Assembly (NCBI RefSeq): GCF_039655775.1
Contig: NZ_JBBYXJ010000002.1
Location: forward strand, 806,001-870,000
DNA: 64,000 bases
Direction: 5' to 3'
DNA from: Iodidimonas sp. SYSU 1G8
GTDB lineage: Bacteria; Pseudomonadota; Alphaproteobacteria; SMXS01
Of the stretch, positions 51,881-61,366 are shown one piece after another. How positions within the stretch are numbered: position 1 is the first letter of the stretch; the number at the start of each line of letters is the position of its first letter. The notes under the pieces were generated by a model. It did not search any database and had not been told where the DNA came from. It saw nothing but the letters and a program-made list of their open reading frames with translations. The translations under genes were made by a program, and so were the position numbers.

Positions 51881-53031
51881 CCCGCCAGTCCCAACTCCCG
51901 CATGGCGGCGACCAAGCCGTCGATGTCCGCTGCCGTGTGCGCCGCCGAGAATGTCACCCGCAACCGGGCCGTGCCCTCCGGAACCGTGGGCGGCCGGATG
52001 CCCGTCACCAGAAAACCGCGTTCCTGGAGCGCGGTCGATGCCTCCATCACCCGGCGCGCCTCGCCCAGGATGACTGGGACGATCGGGCTGACAGGGACGG
52101 CGAGACCCAAGGCCGCGCAGAAGCGGGCGGCGTTCTCGATGGGCCGGGCGCACATGGCTGGATCGCGCTCGATGATCTCCAGCGCCTTGATCGCGGCGGC
52201 CAGCGTGCCGGGGGGCAGTCCGGTCGAATAGACGAAGCTGCGGCCCCGGTTGCGAATCAGGTCGATGACCGGCTGGCTGGCGCACAGATAGCCGCCATAC
52301 GCGCCAATGGCCTTGGACAAGGTGCCCATCTGCAGGGGAACATCGGACTTCGCGGCGCCGAGAAAGCTGCTGCCGCGGCCGCCACCGACCACGCCGAGGC
52401 CATGGGCGTCGTCGGTCATGAGCCAGGCTTCGTATTCACGGGCGAGCGCCGCCAGTTCGTCGATGGGGGCGATGTCGCCATCCATGCTGAAGACGCCGTC
52501 GACGGCGATGACGCAGGTGCCGTGCGCGGCGCGGTGCTGGCGCAGGATCTGGCGCGCGTGGTCCACGTCGTTGTGGCGGAAGGTGTGCACCGCCGCGCCG
52601 CTGATGCGGCCACCGGCGAACAGGCAGGAGTGATTGAGTTCGTCCTGCATAATGAGGTCACCCTTGCCGGCAAGGCAGGGAATGACACCCAGATTGGTGA
52701 GGTAGCCGCTGCCGAAGACCATGCAGTCCTCGGTCTGCTTCCAGCGTGCCAGCGTTGCTTCCAGCGTGTCATAGAGCGGCGTGTTGCCCGAGATGAGGCG
52801 CGATCCGCCCGATCCGGTGCCATAGCGGGACGTGGCCTCGCGCGCCGCCTCGATCACCTCCGGGTGATGCGACAGGCTGAGATAGTCGTTGCAGCAGAAC
52901 GAAACCAGGTCCCGTCCGCCGCGCCTCGCGCCGGTCTCGCTGAAGCGGTCGGTCAGGATCATGCGGCGGCGGAGGCCTTCGGTCTCCAGCCGGTCCAGTT
53001 TGGTGCGGGCAAAGTCGTCGAGCGATGTCAT
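51877..53031 (-). CDS. bioF: 8-amino-7-oxononanoate synthase BioF
   Basis: A 384-residue PLP enzyme of the alpha-oxoamine synthase family: 'FCCNDYLSLSHHPEV', 'GSGGSRLISGNTPLYDTLE', 'MTDDAHGLGVVGGGRG' and the PLP-Lys region 'MGTLSKAIGAYGGY'. It condenses pimeloyl thioester with alanine in the first committed biotin step. Length and motifs are complete. Confidence 0.93.
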   Translation of the reverse strand: MTSLDDFARTKLDRLETEGLRRRMILTDRFSETGARRGGRDLVSFCCNDYLSLSHHPEVIEAAREATSRYGTGSGGSRLISGNTPLYDTLEATLARWKQTEDCMVFGSGYLTNLGVIPCLAGKGDLIMQDELNHSCLFAGGRISGAAVHTFRHNDVDHARQILRQHRAAHGTCVIAVDGVFSMDGDIAPIDELAALAREYEAWLMTDDAHGLGVVGGGRGSSFLGAAKSDVPLQMGTLSKAIGAYGGYLCASQPVIDLIRNRGRSFVYSTGLPPGTLAAAIKALEIIERDPAMCARPIENAARFCAALGLAVPVSPIVPVILGEARRVMEASTALQERGFLVTGIRPPTVPEGTARLRVTFSAAHTAADIDGLVAAMRELGLAG

Positions 53032-53064
53032 GGCGGCTGATGTATCACAGCCGGTCGGCGGGGC

Positions 53065-53223
53065 CTAGTCGCTGCCGGTGCAGGGCTTTTTCTGCTGGCG
53101 GCAGACCGATTCTATCCAGTTCTTGCCTGTGGCGCCCCAGTTCCAGTTGGTGCAGCCGCCCAGCACGGCAAGCACGACGATCATGGCGGCGGCCTTTGGC
53201 ACGATGGTTGTTATCTTTGTCAT
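53065..53223 (-). CDS. Small secreted lipoprotein (52 residues)
   Basis: The minus strand from ATG 53223 has GGAGATA upstream. The signal peptide 'AAAMIVVLAVLGGC' ends in a lipobox with Cys about 24 residues in; the mature part is about 29 residues, Trp/Lys-rich, with two more Cys ('VCRQQKKPC') that could form a disulfide. It would be lipid-anchored in the envelope. No family is recognised. It lies 33 bases upstream of bioF on the same strand, and a palindrome separates it from the DUF2975 gene. Confidence 0.65.
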   Translation of the reverse strand: MTKITTIVPKAAAMIVVLAVLGGCTNWNWGATGKNWIESVCRQQKKPCTGSD

Positions 53224-53266
53224 GAAGTATCTCCGCGGCAGATTTTGACCCTGTAGCGCAGAAAAT

Positions 53267-53287
53267 AATTATTGTACAACAATAATT
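53267..53287. repeat. AT-rich inverted repeat between lipoprotein and DUF2975 genes, candidate operator
   Basis: AATTATTGT and ACAATAATT are perfect 9-bp arms around ACA. The site lies 43 bases upstream of the lipoprotein start and 37 bases upstream of the DUF2975 start, so it could control both. The XRE protein encoded at 53905 is the natural candidate to bind it. Confidence 0.5.
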
Positions 53288-53324
53288 TTATGGTAATGTC
53301 TCGTCATCACGACAGAGGTGAGTC

Positions 53325-53894
53325 ATGCGAAACACATCCGCCGGATCAGAGGGCGATCCGCATCGAGAGGGTCGGATCAGCCGTATCCGGGTTCTTGCCA
53401 AGTGCATGTCGGCTTTGTGCATGGTGACGGCGATGTTGCTCGCCGCCGGCATGCTTGCTTACTGGTTCGCCACGCCCGCCGGTACATTGCTGGCGCAAAT
53501 GGGTGTGCGGTTCGAGAGGGCCGGCGGCCTGGGCCTGGGTGTGCGGCTGATGGGGTTCGCCGTCTGCTTGATACCACTCGGGGTGTTGATTCACGGGCTC
53601 TTCGGCGCCCGCCGCTGTTTCCGGGCCTTTGCCTCCGGCCGCATCTTTTCGCCCGAGGCTGTGAGCGGGCTGAGGACGCTAGCGATCGCGGTGGCTGTCT
53701 CGACGATCCTGAAGCCGCTGGCCGGCGCCGCCCTTTCCATGGTTCTCAGCGGCGGTCCGGGCGGCAGGGTGCTCTCGTTCAACGTCGGCTCGGACACTCT
53801 TGTGGCGCTGATATTCGCCGGCACGGTCGCTGTCATCGCCTGGGTAATGGCCGAGGCGATCGAGATCGCCGACGAGAATGCACAGTTCGTTTGA
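53325..53894 (+). CDS. DUF2975 membrane protein
   Basis: This 189-residue protein has four membrane helices (about residues 25-48, 65-88, 112-138, 158-178), with the DUF2975-like 'RRCFRAFASGRIFSPEAVSGLRTLAIAVAVSTILKP' between helices 2 and 3. DUF2975 genes are usually followed by a small XRE regulator, as here. The pair behaves as a module of unknown function, often thought to sense the membrane state. AGAGGTGAG precedes the ATG. Confidence 0.82.
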   Translation: MRNTSAGSEGDPHREGRISRIRVLAKCMSALCMVTAMLLAAGMLAYWFATPAGTLLAQMGVRFERAGGLGLGVRLMGFAVCLIPLGVLIHGLFGARRCFRAFASGRIFSPEAVSGLRTLAIAVAVSTILKPLAGAALSMVLSGGPGGRVLSFNVGSDTLVALIFAGTVAVIAWVMAEAIEIADENAQFV

Positions 53895-53904
53895 GGCAGG
53901 CGAG

Positions 53905-54120
53905 ATGACGATCAGGGTCAGGCTCGCCGTCATGTTGGCCGAGCGCAACGTGAAGTCGAAGGACCTCGCCGAATTCGTCGGCATCACCGAGGCGAATCTG
54001 TCGCTGCTCAAGCAGGAGAAAGTGAAGGGCGTGCGCTTCGACACGATCGACCGGATATGCCAGTTCCTCAATTGCCAACCCGGCGATCTCCTGCGCTATG
54101 AACCCGAAGAGGACGACTAG
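53905..54120 (+). CDS. Small XRE-family helix-turn-helix regulator
   Basis: ATG 53905, preceded by GAGGCAGGCGAG, gives 71 residues. The helix-turn-helix reads 'RNVKSKDLAEFVGITEANLSLLKQEKVKGVRFDTIDRICQFLNCQPGDLLRYEP', a Cro/CI-type fold with no other domain. It follows DUF2975 by 10 bases and probably regulates that gene through the palindrome at 53267. Confidence 0.87.
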   Translation: MTIRVRLAVMLAERNVKSKDLAEFVGITEANLSLLKQEKVKGVRFDTIDRICQFLNCQPGDLLRYEPEEDD

Positions 54121-54244
54121 GCGGGCCATTGCCCATGCGGCATTTGTCACTGGACGGCCAAACTGAGAGACTGACATGTGGCGGCGCGGCTTGACAGAGA
54201 TGGCGGCTGCGTGGAGGGTAGCCGCGAAATCCGGAGATATGCCG

Positions 54245-55231
54245 ATGACCGACACCGCCATCCGTCACGACTGGACCCTGGACCAGATCAAGGCGCTTTT
54301 CGACCTGCCGTTCAGCGACCTGATTTTCCGCGCCCAGACGGTTCACCGGCAGAACTTCGACCCCAACAAGGTCCAGCTCAGCACCCTGCTGTCGATCAAG
54401 ACCGGTGGCTGCGCCGAGGACTGCTCCTATTGCCCGCAGGCCGCGCGCTACAACACCGGCGTCGATGCCGGCAAGCTGTTGCCGCTAGAAGAGGTCCTGT
54501 CCGACGCGCGCCAGGCGCGCGACGCGGGCGCCTCGCGCTATTGCATGGGCGCGGCGTGGCGCTCGCCCAAAGACAAGGATCTGGACAAGGTGATCGAGAT
54601 GGTGCGCGGCGTGCGCGCCATGGGCCTGGAAACCTGCGTCACTCTGGGCATGCTGAAGGCGGAACAGGCCAAGCGTCTCAAGGATGCCGGGCTCGACTAT
54701 TACAATCACAACATCGACACCTCGGAAGAGTTCTACGGCGAGATCATCACCACCCGCGAGTATGATGACCGGCTGGAGACGCTGGGCCATGTCCGCGACG
54801 CCGGGCTCAATGTCTGCAGCGGCGGCATCGTCGGCATGGGCGAGTCGCGCGAGGACCGCGCCAGCATGCTGCTGACCCTGGCGAACATGCCCAAGCATCC
54901 GGAAAGCGTGCCGATCAACATGCTGGTGCAGGTGGAAGGCACGCCGCTGTTCGGGACCGAAAAGCTCGATCATTTCGAGTTCGTGCGCACCATCGCCGTC
55001 GCGCGCATCATGATGCCGGAGAGCTTCGTGCGCCTGTCGGCGGGCCGGGAGACCATGGACGACGCGCTGCAGGCGCTCTGCTTCCTGGCCGGCGCCAATT
55101 CCATGTTCTATGGCGAGAAGCTGCTGACCACGCCCAATCCCGAGAGCAACCGCGACGCCCGGCTGTTCCAGCGTCTCGGCATCTCGCCGCTGGGCACGGA
55201 AGACCTTGCGGCGCGCCACGCGGCGGAATGA
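54245..55231 (+). CDS. bioB: Biotin synthase BioB
   Basis: I use ATG 54245, eight bases after GGAG, rather than 54239. The 328-residue radical-SAM enzyme has '[17 protein letters not shown]' (4Fe-4S CxxxCxxC), '[10 protein letters not shown]', 'YNHNIDTS', and the second-cluster ligands including the Arg in 'FVRLSAGRE'. It inserts sulfur into dethiobiotin. The bioA gene overlaps its end by four bases. Confidence 0.95.
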   Translation: MTDTAIRHDWTLDQIKALFDLPFSDLIFRAQTVHRQNFDPNKVQLSTLLSIKTGGCAEDCSYCPQAARYNTGVDAGKLLPLEEVLSDARQARDAGASRYCMGAAWRSPKDKDLDKVIEMVRGVRAMGLETCVTLGMLKAEQAKRLKDAGLDYYNHNIDTSEEFYGEIITTREYDDRLETLGHVRDAGLNVCSGGIVGMGESREDRASMLLTLANMPKHPESVPINMLVQVEGTPLFGTEKLDHFEFVRTIAVARIMMPESFVRLSAGRETMDDALQALCFLAGANSMFYGEKLLTTPNPESNRDARLFQRLGISPLGTEDLAARHAAE

Positions 55232-56523
55232 CCGCAACCTTGCCCCGATTGCCCAACACGGCGCCCGAATGGCAGCGTGACGGGTACCAGAACATCTGGA
55301 TGCCCTATACCCAGATGCAGACCACGCCGCCGCCGATTCCGGTGACGAAGACCGATGGCGTGCGCATCACGCTGGCCGATGGACGCGAGCTGATCGACGG
55401 CACCGCGTCGTGGTGGACGGCGTGCCATGGTTACAATCATCCGCACATCGTCGCCGCCATGCAGAAGCAGGTGGCCGAGATGCCGCATGTCATGTTCGGT
55501 GGCCTGGCGCACGAACCGGCCTTCCGGCTGGCGACACGGCTGGCGGCGCTGACGCCGGGCGACCTGAACCGGGTGTTTTTCGCCGAAGGCGGCTCGGTGG
55601 CCGTCGAGGTCGCCATGAAGATGGCGCTGCAGTACTTCATCAACAAAGGCGAGCCGGGGCGGACCAAGTTCGTCAGCTTCCTGGGCGGCTATCACGGCGA
55701 CACCTTCGCGGCCATGTCGGTCTGCGATCCCAATGACGGCATGCACACCCTGTTCAAGGACGCCATGCCCCGCAACTACGCCATGCCCTTGCCCGAGACG
55801 GCGGCGGCCATGGCCGAATTCCAGGACTTTCTCCGGGAAAATCGCGGGCATGTCGCGGCGGTGATGATCGAGCCGCTGGTGCAGGGCGCGGGCGGCATGA
55901 AGTTCCATGGCGCGGACTTGCTGCAAGGCATTCGCGCCGCCTGCGACGCGTCGGGCGTGCTGCTGATCTTCGACGAGATCTTCACCGGGTTCGGCCGGAC
56001 GGGCGCGCTGTTCGCCGCCGGCGCGGCCGATGTGCTGCCCGACATCATGTGCGTCGGCAAGGCGCTGACCGGCGGCACGACGCCGCTGTCGGCGGCGATC
56101 GCCCGCGAGCATGTGTTCGAGGCGTTCCTGAGCGACGATCCGCAGGCCGCGCTGATGCATGGGCCGACCTTCATGGCCAATCCGCTGGCGTGCGCGGCGG
56201 CCAACGCGGCGCTCGACCTGTTCGAGGAGGAGCCGTGGGCTGAGAGCGTGGCGCGGATCGAAGCGCAGATGCGGCGGGAGTTGGAGCCATGCCGGGCGCT
56301 GCCCGGCGTGATCGATGTAAGGGTGATGGGCGCCATCGCGGCGATCCAGCTCGATGATCTGAGCGACAAGGAAATCCTGAAGGCCCGTTTCATGGAGGCA
56401 GGGGTGTGGCTGCGTCCCTTCGCCGACATCGTCTACCTGACGCCGCCCTTCATCATCGGCGAGGATGATCTTCGCCGGTTGACCTCGGCCATTGTCGCGG
56501 TACTCTCGGGGCGGGGCTACTAG
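55228..56523 (+). CDS. bioA: Adenosylmethionine-8-amino-7-oxononanoate aminotransferase BioA
   Basis: A 431-residue class III aminotransferase with '[17 protein letters not shown]', '[18 protein letters not shown]', '[17 protein letters not shown]' and the PLP Lys in 'CVGKALTGG'. The N-terminal 'WMPYTQM' is specific for BioA. It makes diaminopelargonate using SAM as amino donor. bioB-bioA form the plus-strand half of the biotin locus. bioC and bioH/bioZ are not seen here. Confidence 0.94.
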   Translation: MTATLPRLPNTAPEWQRDGYQNIWMPYTQMQTTPPPIPVTKTDGVRITLADGRELIDGTASWWTACHGYNHPHIVAAMQKQVAEMPHVMFGGLAHEPAFRLATRLAALTPGDLNRVFFAEGGSVAVEVAMKMALQYFINKGEPGRTKFVSFLGGYHGDTFAAMSVCDPNDGMHTLFKDAMPRNYAMPLPETAAAMAEFQDFLRENRGHVAAVMIEPLVQGAGGMKFHGADLLQGIRAACDASGVLLIFDEIFTGFGRTGALFAAGAADVLPDIMCVGKALTGGTTPLSAAIAREHVFEAFLSDDPQAALMHGPTFMANPLACAAANAALDLFEEEPWAESVARIEAQMRRELEPCRALPGVIDVRVMGAIAAIQLDDLSDKEILKARFMEAGVWLRPFADIVYLTPPFIIGEDDLRRLTSAIVAVLSGRGY

Positions 56524-56593
56524 GGCGCCGGAAAACCCTTTTCCGTTGCGCCCTCGAACCAATATAAATTGCGCAGTACCGGAAGGCGCCCCG

Positions 56594-58582
56594 ATGGACA
56601 TTCACGCCGACACTCAGCCCAGTCTCGAGGGGCATCTGCCCGCCGACCTGATCGATCGCGCCAAGGCGGTGGCGGCGGCGCCCGTCAGTCTCGTGACCGG
56701 CGTGGATGTCGCGCTGGTGACGGGAGAAGGCGGCGACGCGGCCGGCGTGAACGATTTCGTCATCCGCGCGGCGGACCTGTTCGACCGGCAGATCGGCACA
56801 CGGCACGGCGCCGCACGGGTCGCGGCGCTGCGGGCGGAGCTGGCCCGCCGCGGCATCGACGGCTTCGTCGTGCCCATGGCGGACGAGTACCAGAACGAAT
56901 TCGTGCCGCGCCATGCGCAGCGCCTGGCCTGGCTGAGCGGCTTCCTGGGTTCGGCCGGGACCATCATCGTGCTGCGCGACAAGGCGGCGATCTTCGTGGA
57001 TGGCCGCTACACGCTGCAGGTCCGCGACCAGGTCGATCTGGCGGTGTTCGAGCCGTGCTCCTATCTGGAGGTCACGGCCTGGCTGGTCGAGAATTTGGGC
57101 GCCGGCCGGACGCTGGGCTACGATCCCTGGCTGCACACGGAAGCCGGTGTCGAGGCTCTCAAGGACGCCTGCGAGAAGGCGGGCGGGCTTCTGCAGCCGC
57201 TGGACAGCAACCCGGTGGACGCTGTGTGGGAGAACCGGCCGCCGCGCCCGCTGGCGCGCATCGTGCCCCATGATCTGCGCTATGCCGGCGAGCCGGCCGC
57301 CGAAAAACGGGCCCGCATGGCCACTTCGGTCAGGAACGCGGGCGCCAGCGCGCTGGCGCTCTCGACGACGGATTCCATCGCCTGGCTGCTGAATATCCGG
57401 GGCGCGGACGTGTCGCGCACGCCGCTGGCGCTGGCCTACGCGCTGCTGCATGAGGATGCGTCGGTCGATCTGTTCGTCGACGAGCGCAAGGTGGATGGCG
57501 CGCTGCGCGGGCATCTCGGCAATCAGGTCCGGGTCGAGCCGGAAGAGGCGCTGGCCGGCGCTCTGGCCGCGCTGGGCGGTGCCGGCAAGACGGTGATGAT
57601 CGATCCCACATCCGCGCCGGCGTGGTTCGTCGCCCGTCTGACCGAAGGCGGCGCGGGTATCGTGCGCAAGACCAACCCGATCCAGAAGGCCAAGGCGCTC
57701 AAGAACCCGGCGGAGCTCAACGGCACGCGGGCCGCGCACAAGCGCGATGGCGCGGCGCTGGCCAAATTCTTCCGCTGGCTGGCCGAGAACGCCCCGAACG
57801 GCACGGTCGACGAGCTATCCGCCGTGGACCAGTTGCAGGCGTTCCGGCAGGAAGGCGACCTGTTCCGCGACCTGAGCTTCGATACCATCTCGGGCGCCGG
57901 ACCGAATGGCGCCATCGTTCATTACCGGTCCAGCGAAGAGACGAACCGTGTACTCGGTAGGGGAGAGCTCTATCTGGTGGATTCCGGCGGGCAGTATCTC
58001 GACGGCACTACCGACGTGACGCGGACCATCGCCATCGGCACGCCCAGCGCGGAACACCGCGACCGTTTCACCCGTGTGCTGCGCGGGCATATCGCCCTGG
58101 CCATGGCCCGCTTTCCCAAGGGGACCACGGGACACCAGCTCGACGTGCTGGCGCGCATGCCGCTCTGGCAGGCGGGCCTGGATTTCAAGCATGGCACCGG
58201 GCACGGAGTCGGGTCGTATCTGGGCGTGCATGAAGGGCCGCACAGCATCTCGCCGCGGCCGTCCAGCGTGGCGCTCGAGGCCGGGATGATCGTCTCCAAC
58301 GAGCCGGGCTACTATCTGGAAGGCGCCTATGGCATCCGGATGGAGAACCTGGTCGCCGTGGTGCCGGCCGAGCCGGGCGAGGATGACTCGCCCTTCTATG
58401 AATTCGAGACGCTGACACTGGCGCCCATCGACCGGGCGCTGATCGATCCGGCGGCGATGAGCCCGCGGGAGCTGCAGTGGCTCAATGATTATCACGCGCG
58501 GGTGTACCGCGAGGTGGGGCCGCAGCTGGACGACGCCACGCGCGCCTGGCTCGCCGAGGCGACGGCGCCGCTGCACGCTTAG
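56594..58582 (+). CDS. Aminopeptidase P (Xaa-Pro aminopeptidase, M24B) with N-terminal extension
   Basis: ATG 56594 follows GGAAGG by 9 bases and gives 662 residues. From about residue 70 the sequence is typical M24B ('RVAALRAELARRGIDGFVVPMADEYQNEFVP', 'WLSGFLGSAG'). Metal ligands are present: 'LVDSGGQYLDGTTDVTRT' (two Asp), 'HGTGHGVGSYLGVHEGP' (His), 'ISNEPGYY'-type 'VSNEPGYYLEGAYGIRMEN' (two Glu). The first 70 residues are unlike the family and have no signal peptide. It cleaves X-Pro dipeptides in the cytoplasm. Confidence 0.9.
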   Translation: MDIHADTQPSLEGHLPADLIDRAKAVAAAPVSLVTGVDVALVTGEGGDAAGVNDFVIRAADLFDRQIGTRHGAARVAALRAELARRGIDGFVVPMADEYQNEFVPRHAQRLAWLSGFLGSAGTIIVLRDKAAIFVDGRYTLQVRDQVDLAVFEPCSYLEVTAWLVENLGAGRTLGYDPWLHTEAGVEALKDACEKAGGLLQPLDSNPVDAVWENRPPRPLARIVPHDLRYAGEPAAEKRARMATSVRNAGASALALSTTDSIAWLLNIRGADVSRTPLALAYALLHEDASVDLFVDERKVDGALRGHLGNQVRVEPEEALAGALAALGGAGKTVMIDPTSAPAWFVARLTEGGAGIVRKTNPIQKAKALKNPAELNGTRAAHKRDGAALAKFFRWLAENAPNGTVDELSAVDQLQAFRQEGDLFRDLSFDTISGAGPNGAIVHYRSSEETNRVLGRGELYLVDSGGQYLDGTTDVTRTIAIGTPSAEHRDRFTRVLRGHIALAMARFPKGTTGHQLDVLARMPLWQAGLDFKHGTGHGVGSYLGVHEGPHSISPRPSSVALEAGMIVSNEPGYYLEGAYGIRMENLVAVVPAEPGEDDSPFYEFETLTLAPIDRALIDPAAMSPRELQWLNDYHARVYREVGPQLDDATRAWLAEATAPLHA

Positions 58583-59343
58583 TCCAGGGCGCTGGCGCGC
58601 CGCAGCGCGCGCCGTCCTTTCCGGATCAGGACCGCCGCGAGCATGCCGCCGAGGACGATCGCGCCGGCCAGGAACGGCCAGGTCGCGCGGAAGGGCCAGA
58701 GCAGGTCGAGATAGACCGTCATCAGGCCCAGCCAGAAGAACGCCAGACCCCAGAAAGCGATGCCGCCGACGCGCAGCAGCACGCCCAGCTTGCCGATCCA
58801 GAACGCGGCGACGCAGAAGACGATGCGGTAGACGACCGCGAGCGCGGGCCATGGCAGCAACGCGGCCATGGCGATGAGCTGCAGGCTGATCAGGATCACG
58901 AACAGCGCCGCGCCGGTGGCGGCGAATCTGGGCATGGCAACGAACATCTCGTCTTCCTGCGTGCGCTGCGAACGGCGAACGAGCAGGACGCAGCCCAGCA
59001 CCACGATGGCGCCGAACAGGAAACCGAACCAGCGCGCCGCGGCGGGGTAGGCGGTCCACGCCCGCTCGATGGCGTAAGCGTCCGAGGCGATGTAGACCGC
59101 CGCCAGGCCCAGCAGCACCGCATAGCTCTTGCCTGTCCGCGCGAAGAGCCGCGTGGCGCGCCGACCCGCGAGCCGGGCCATCAGTTCGTAAAGAGCGGCG
59201 GCGCCGACCAGATAGACGCCCATCAGGGACAGCAGGTTGGGATATCCCGTGCGCCAGGCCGCGTGGATCGCCAGAGCGAGCAGGGGCGCCAGCAGCACAT
59301 GTGCGGCGACCTGCGGGCCGCTCAGCCGGTTCCGCGATCTCAT
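58579..59343 (-). CDS. Polytopic membrane protein of unknown function
   Basis: ATG 59343 overlaps the stop of the M48-like gene by four bases. The 254-residue protein has about eight hydrophobic helices, a basic cytoplasmic linker 'VRRSQRTQEDEMF' and a basic C-terminus 'IRKGRRALRRASALD'. I do not recognise a family. It is the last gene of the five-gene minus-strand operon, which is otherwise secreted or envelope-directed. Confidence 0.75.
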   Translation of the reverse strand: MRSRNRLSGPQVAAHVLLAPLLALAIHAAWRTGYPNLLSLMGVYLVGAAALYELMARLAGRRATRLFARTGKSYAVLLGLAAVYIASDAYAIERAWTAYPAAARWFGFLFGAIVVLGCVLLVRRSQRTQEDEMFVAMPRFAATGAALFVILISLQLIAMAALLPWPALAVVYRIVFCVAAFWIGKLGVLLRVGGIAFWGLAFFWLGLMTVYLDLLWPFRATWPFLAGAIVLGGMLAAVLIRKGRRALRRASALD

Positions 59344-60254
59344 GGCGTGCCGCCCTCCGGCGTCGGCCGATAGTGGCGCCGGGTCGGGAACGCCAGTTTC
59401 AGTGAATCGAAGCCGGGATTGGCGGGCCATTCACCAGTGCCGGACGCGCTGGCGCGCAAGGCGGACACCCGCGCGTCGGTCTGGTCATGTCCGAGAAACA
59501 GGCAGGTGGTCCGCCGCGCCTGCGCCGGCGCGAGGGACGCGACCGAGACGAAGATCGACGCGCCGCGCGCGACATCGTGCCCCGTCACGGCGAACAGACG
59601 GGCGATCGCGGCGTCGGCGTCGGCCTCCCGTTGCGGGCCGTAGCCAGCGCGCACCGTGTCGAACACCGCCGACTCCAGGGCGCGGGCGATGACGGGGTCG
59701 AGCGGGCTGGCGCCGGACTCGCCGTCGAGGCGCGAGAGGATCGCCGCGACCTCGCGCGGGCCGAGCCGCTCGGCGAAGGCCGGCTCCCGCATCATCTGGT
59801 CGAGGTGACCGTTTTCGGCGTGTCCCATGCAGTGCGCCACGACGGCGGCCAGTTCATCGGCGGTGTCGATATAGCGTATCAGGCCCTTGTAGAGCGCGAG
59901 CCGTCCGCCGGGGAGAATCCACGCGCCGGGCATGTCGTTGTCGATGACCGTCGCCTTCCAGGGCAGCGATGGCCGCGCCGAGGCGGCGAAGAAGGGCTGC
60001 ACGAACTCGGTGATGGCGGTCTGGACGAAATTGTTTGGATAGGCGCCGCCGGCCCGGGCGAAGAGGGAACGCTCAAGCTGTTCGCCGAAGGCTGCCTGGT
60101 CATGAAAGGACATATCGGGCCGCCGGAGCAGCCAGTCGTGGACACGGGCTCTTGCGCTCGCGGTCTCGGCGCGAAGGCCGCCGCTCGCCAGCAGCAGGCC
60201 GACGCAGGCCGCGCCCGTCATCACGCCGCGCCGCGTCGGACAGGCGAGGGTCAT
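59340..60254 (-). CDS. M48-like metalloprotease homologue lacking the catalytic glutamate
   Basis: This 304-residue protein has a signal peptide (about residues 11-29) and an M48-type body: 'DNDMPGAWILPGGRLALYKGLIRYIDTADELAAVVAH', then a motif that should read HEMGH but is 'HCMGH' (His141, Cys142, His145), then 'GPQREADADAAIARLFAVTGHD', which supplies the third zinc ligand. The two His and the distal Glu remain, but the general-base Glu is Cys. It may still bind metal but is unlikely to hydrolyse peptides. It overlaps both neighbours by four bases. Other M48-like proteins assemble or inspect the outer membrane. Confidence 0.82.
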   Translation of the reverse strand: MTLACPTRRGVMTGAACVGLLLASGGLRAETASARARVHDWLLRRPDMSFHDQAAFGEQLERSLFARAGGAYPNNFVQTAITEFVQPFFAASARPSLPWKATVIDNDMPGAWILPGGRLALYKGLIRYIDTADELAAVVAHCMGHAENGHLDQMMREPAFAERLGPREVAAILSRLDGESGASPLDPVIARALESAVFDTVRAGYGPQREADADAAIARLFAVTGHDVARGASIFVSVASLAPAQARRTTCLFLGHDQTDARVSALRASASGTGEWPANPGFDSLKLAFPTRRHYRPTPEGGTP

Positions 60255-61042
60255 GGCGATCCGTCTCCGGCGGCGTGGAGCAGCACCAGGCCGTTGATCG
60301 GCGCGTTGGAATAGGTCAGGTCGGGGTCGAACGAGAAGACGGCTTCATAGATGGCGCCGTTATCGGGCACGGCGCGGATCAGATAAGGCCGCCCCTGCTG
60401 CAAGGGCGGCGCATCCTCGGGATAGCGCGCCGCGCCGCTGTAGATCTTCGCGGCCCAGACTTCGCGGGGCTCGGCATCGTCCAGCTCCGTCAGGCTCAAC
60501 CGGGCGGCATCCCCGAGGCCGGCGGGCCAGCGGAACACGGGCTCGGCCGCGTTGACGGCGGTTTCCGCCCAGAGCGTCCGGTCGAACGGGCCTTCATCCG
60601 CGACGCTGCTGACCGGCGCGTCCGGCAGCAACTGGGGGAGCGGCCGGCATGACAGGGCGCGGCTGCGGACGCTCGATCCACGCCCGGCCTGCGGGCCCGA
60701 CGGCATGACGCGCAGAACGCCGCCGGCGATGGTCTCCTCGCGGCAGGGCGTCAGGTAGGTCAGGGTGATTTCCCCCTGGCCGCCCAGATCGATCGTCTGC
60801 CCGGCACTGACGTAGCTGTAGAGGATGGCCGAGGGGTCGACAACGCCGCGCAGGCCGCTGATCCAGGCCACGGGGCCGTCCGAGGTCACGGTCTCGGCGG
60901 CCGGCGGTGGCGGGAGCTGTCGGAGGGACTCGCTTTCCCCGGCGAACAGGCCCAGCAAGCCCCGCGAGGACGCCGCCGTCGCGGGAAGCAGGAGAAGGGC
61001 CGCCGCCAGCAGAACGTACAGACCCTGCGACCGACGTTTCAT
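60251..61042 (-). CDS. Secreted protein of unknown function, FecR-like pattern
   Basis: A 263-residue protein with a signal peptide (residues 5-24). Residues about 55-115 ('VDPSAILYSYVSAGQTIDLGGQGEITLTYLTPCREETIAGG') have the glycine-rich alternation seen in FecR-like periplasmic domains. The rest is unassigned, with a Cys pair ('TPCREE' and 'LSCRPL') that may form a disulfide. It lies 4 bases into the M48-like gene and 15 bases after a small secreted protein gene. The function is unknown. Confidence 0.7.
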   Translation of the reverse strand: MKRRSQGLYVLLAAALLLLPATAASSRGLLGLFAGESESLRQLPPPPAAETVTSDGPVAWISGLRGVVDPSAILYSYVSAGQTIDLGGQGEITLTYLTPCREETIAGGVLRVMPSGPQAGRGSSVRSRALSCRPLPQLLPDAPVSSVADEGPFDRTLWAETAVNAAEPVFRWPAGLGDAARLSLTELDDAEPREVWAAKIYSGAARYPEDAPPLQQGRPYLIRAVPDNGAIYEAVFSFDPDLTYSNAPINGLVLLHAAGDGSP

Positions 61043-61057
61043 GCCTCGGTTCCGGCG

Positions 61058-61318
61058 CTAAGGCCGCGTGATGAGAACGGAGTGGTACGGGGTGCCCAGC
61101 ACCATGGGATCGTCGGTCCTGTAGCAGTCCGCGCGCATGGATTCCCCCTCCGCGAAGCCCTTCCGGACATCCGCGCCAAAGCCCTCGTCCTCGATCAGCC
61201 TCTCGCAGGCCAGCGTGGCCGGAATTTTCGCCTCACGCTGGAACGCGGTGTAGTCGCTCACGGTGTAGCTGACCAGATCACCATGCAGCAGGTAGAAGAA
61301 CGCGATCACGATTTTCAT
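61058..61318 (-). CDS. Small protein of unknown function with hydrophobic start
   Basis: An 86-residue product from ATG 61318 with GAGG upstream. It has a hydrophobic start 'IVIAFFYLLHG' that may be a short signal or anchor, then a soluble region with two Cys ('LACERLIEDEG' and 'RADCYRTDD') that could form a disulfide. No family is recognised. Gene spacing puts it in the operon with the FecR-like, M48-like and membrane proteins. Confidence 0.6.
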   Translation of the reverse strand: MKIVIAFFYLLHGDLVSYTVSDYTAFQREAKIPATLACERLIEDEGFGADVRKGFAEGESMRADCYRTDDPMVLGTPYHSVLITRP

Positions 61319-61366
61319 TGGCGCCTCATTATGCCGCCATGGCGGCGCGCTGGCCAGACGCCAGCA

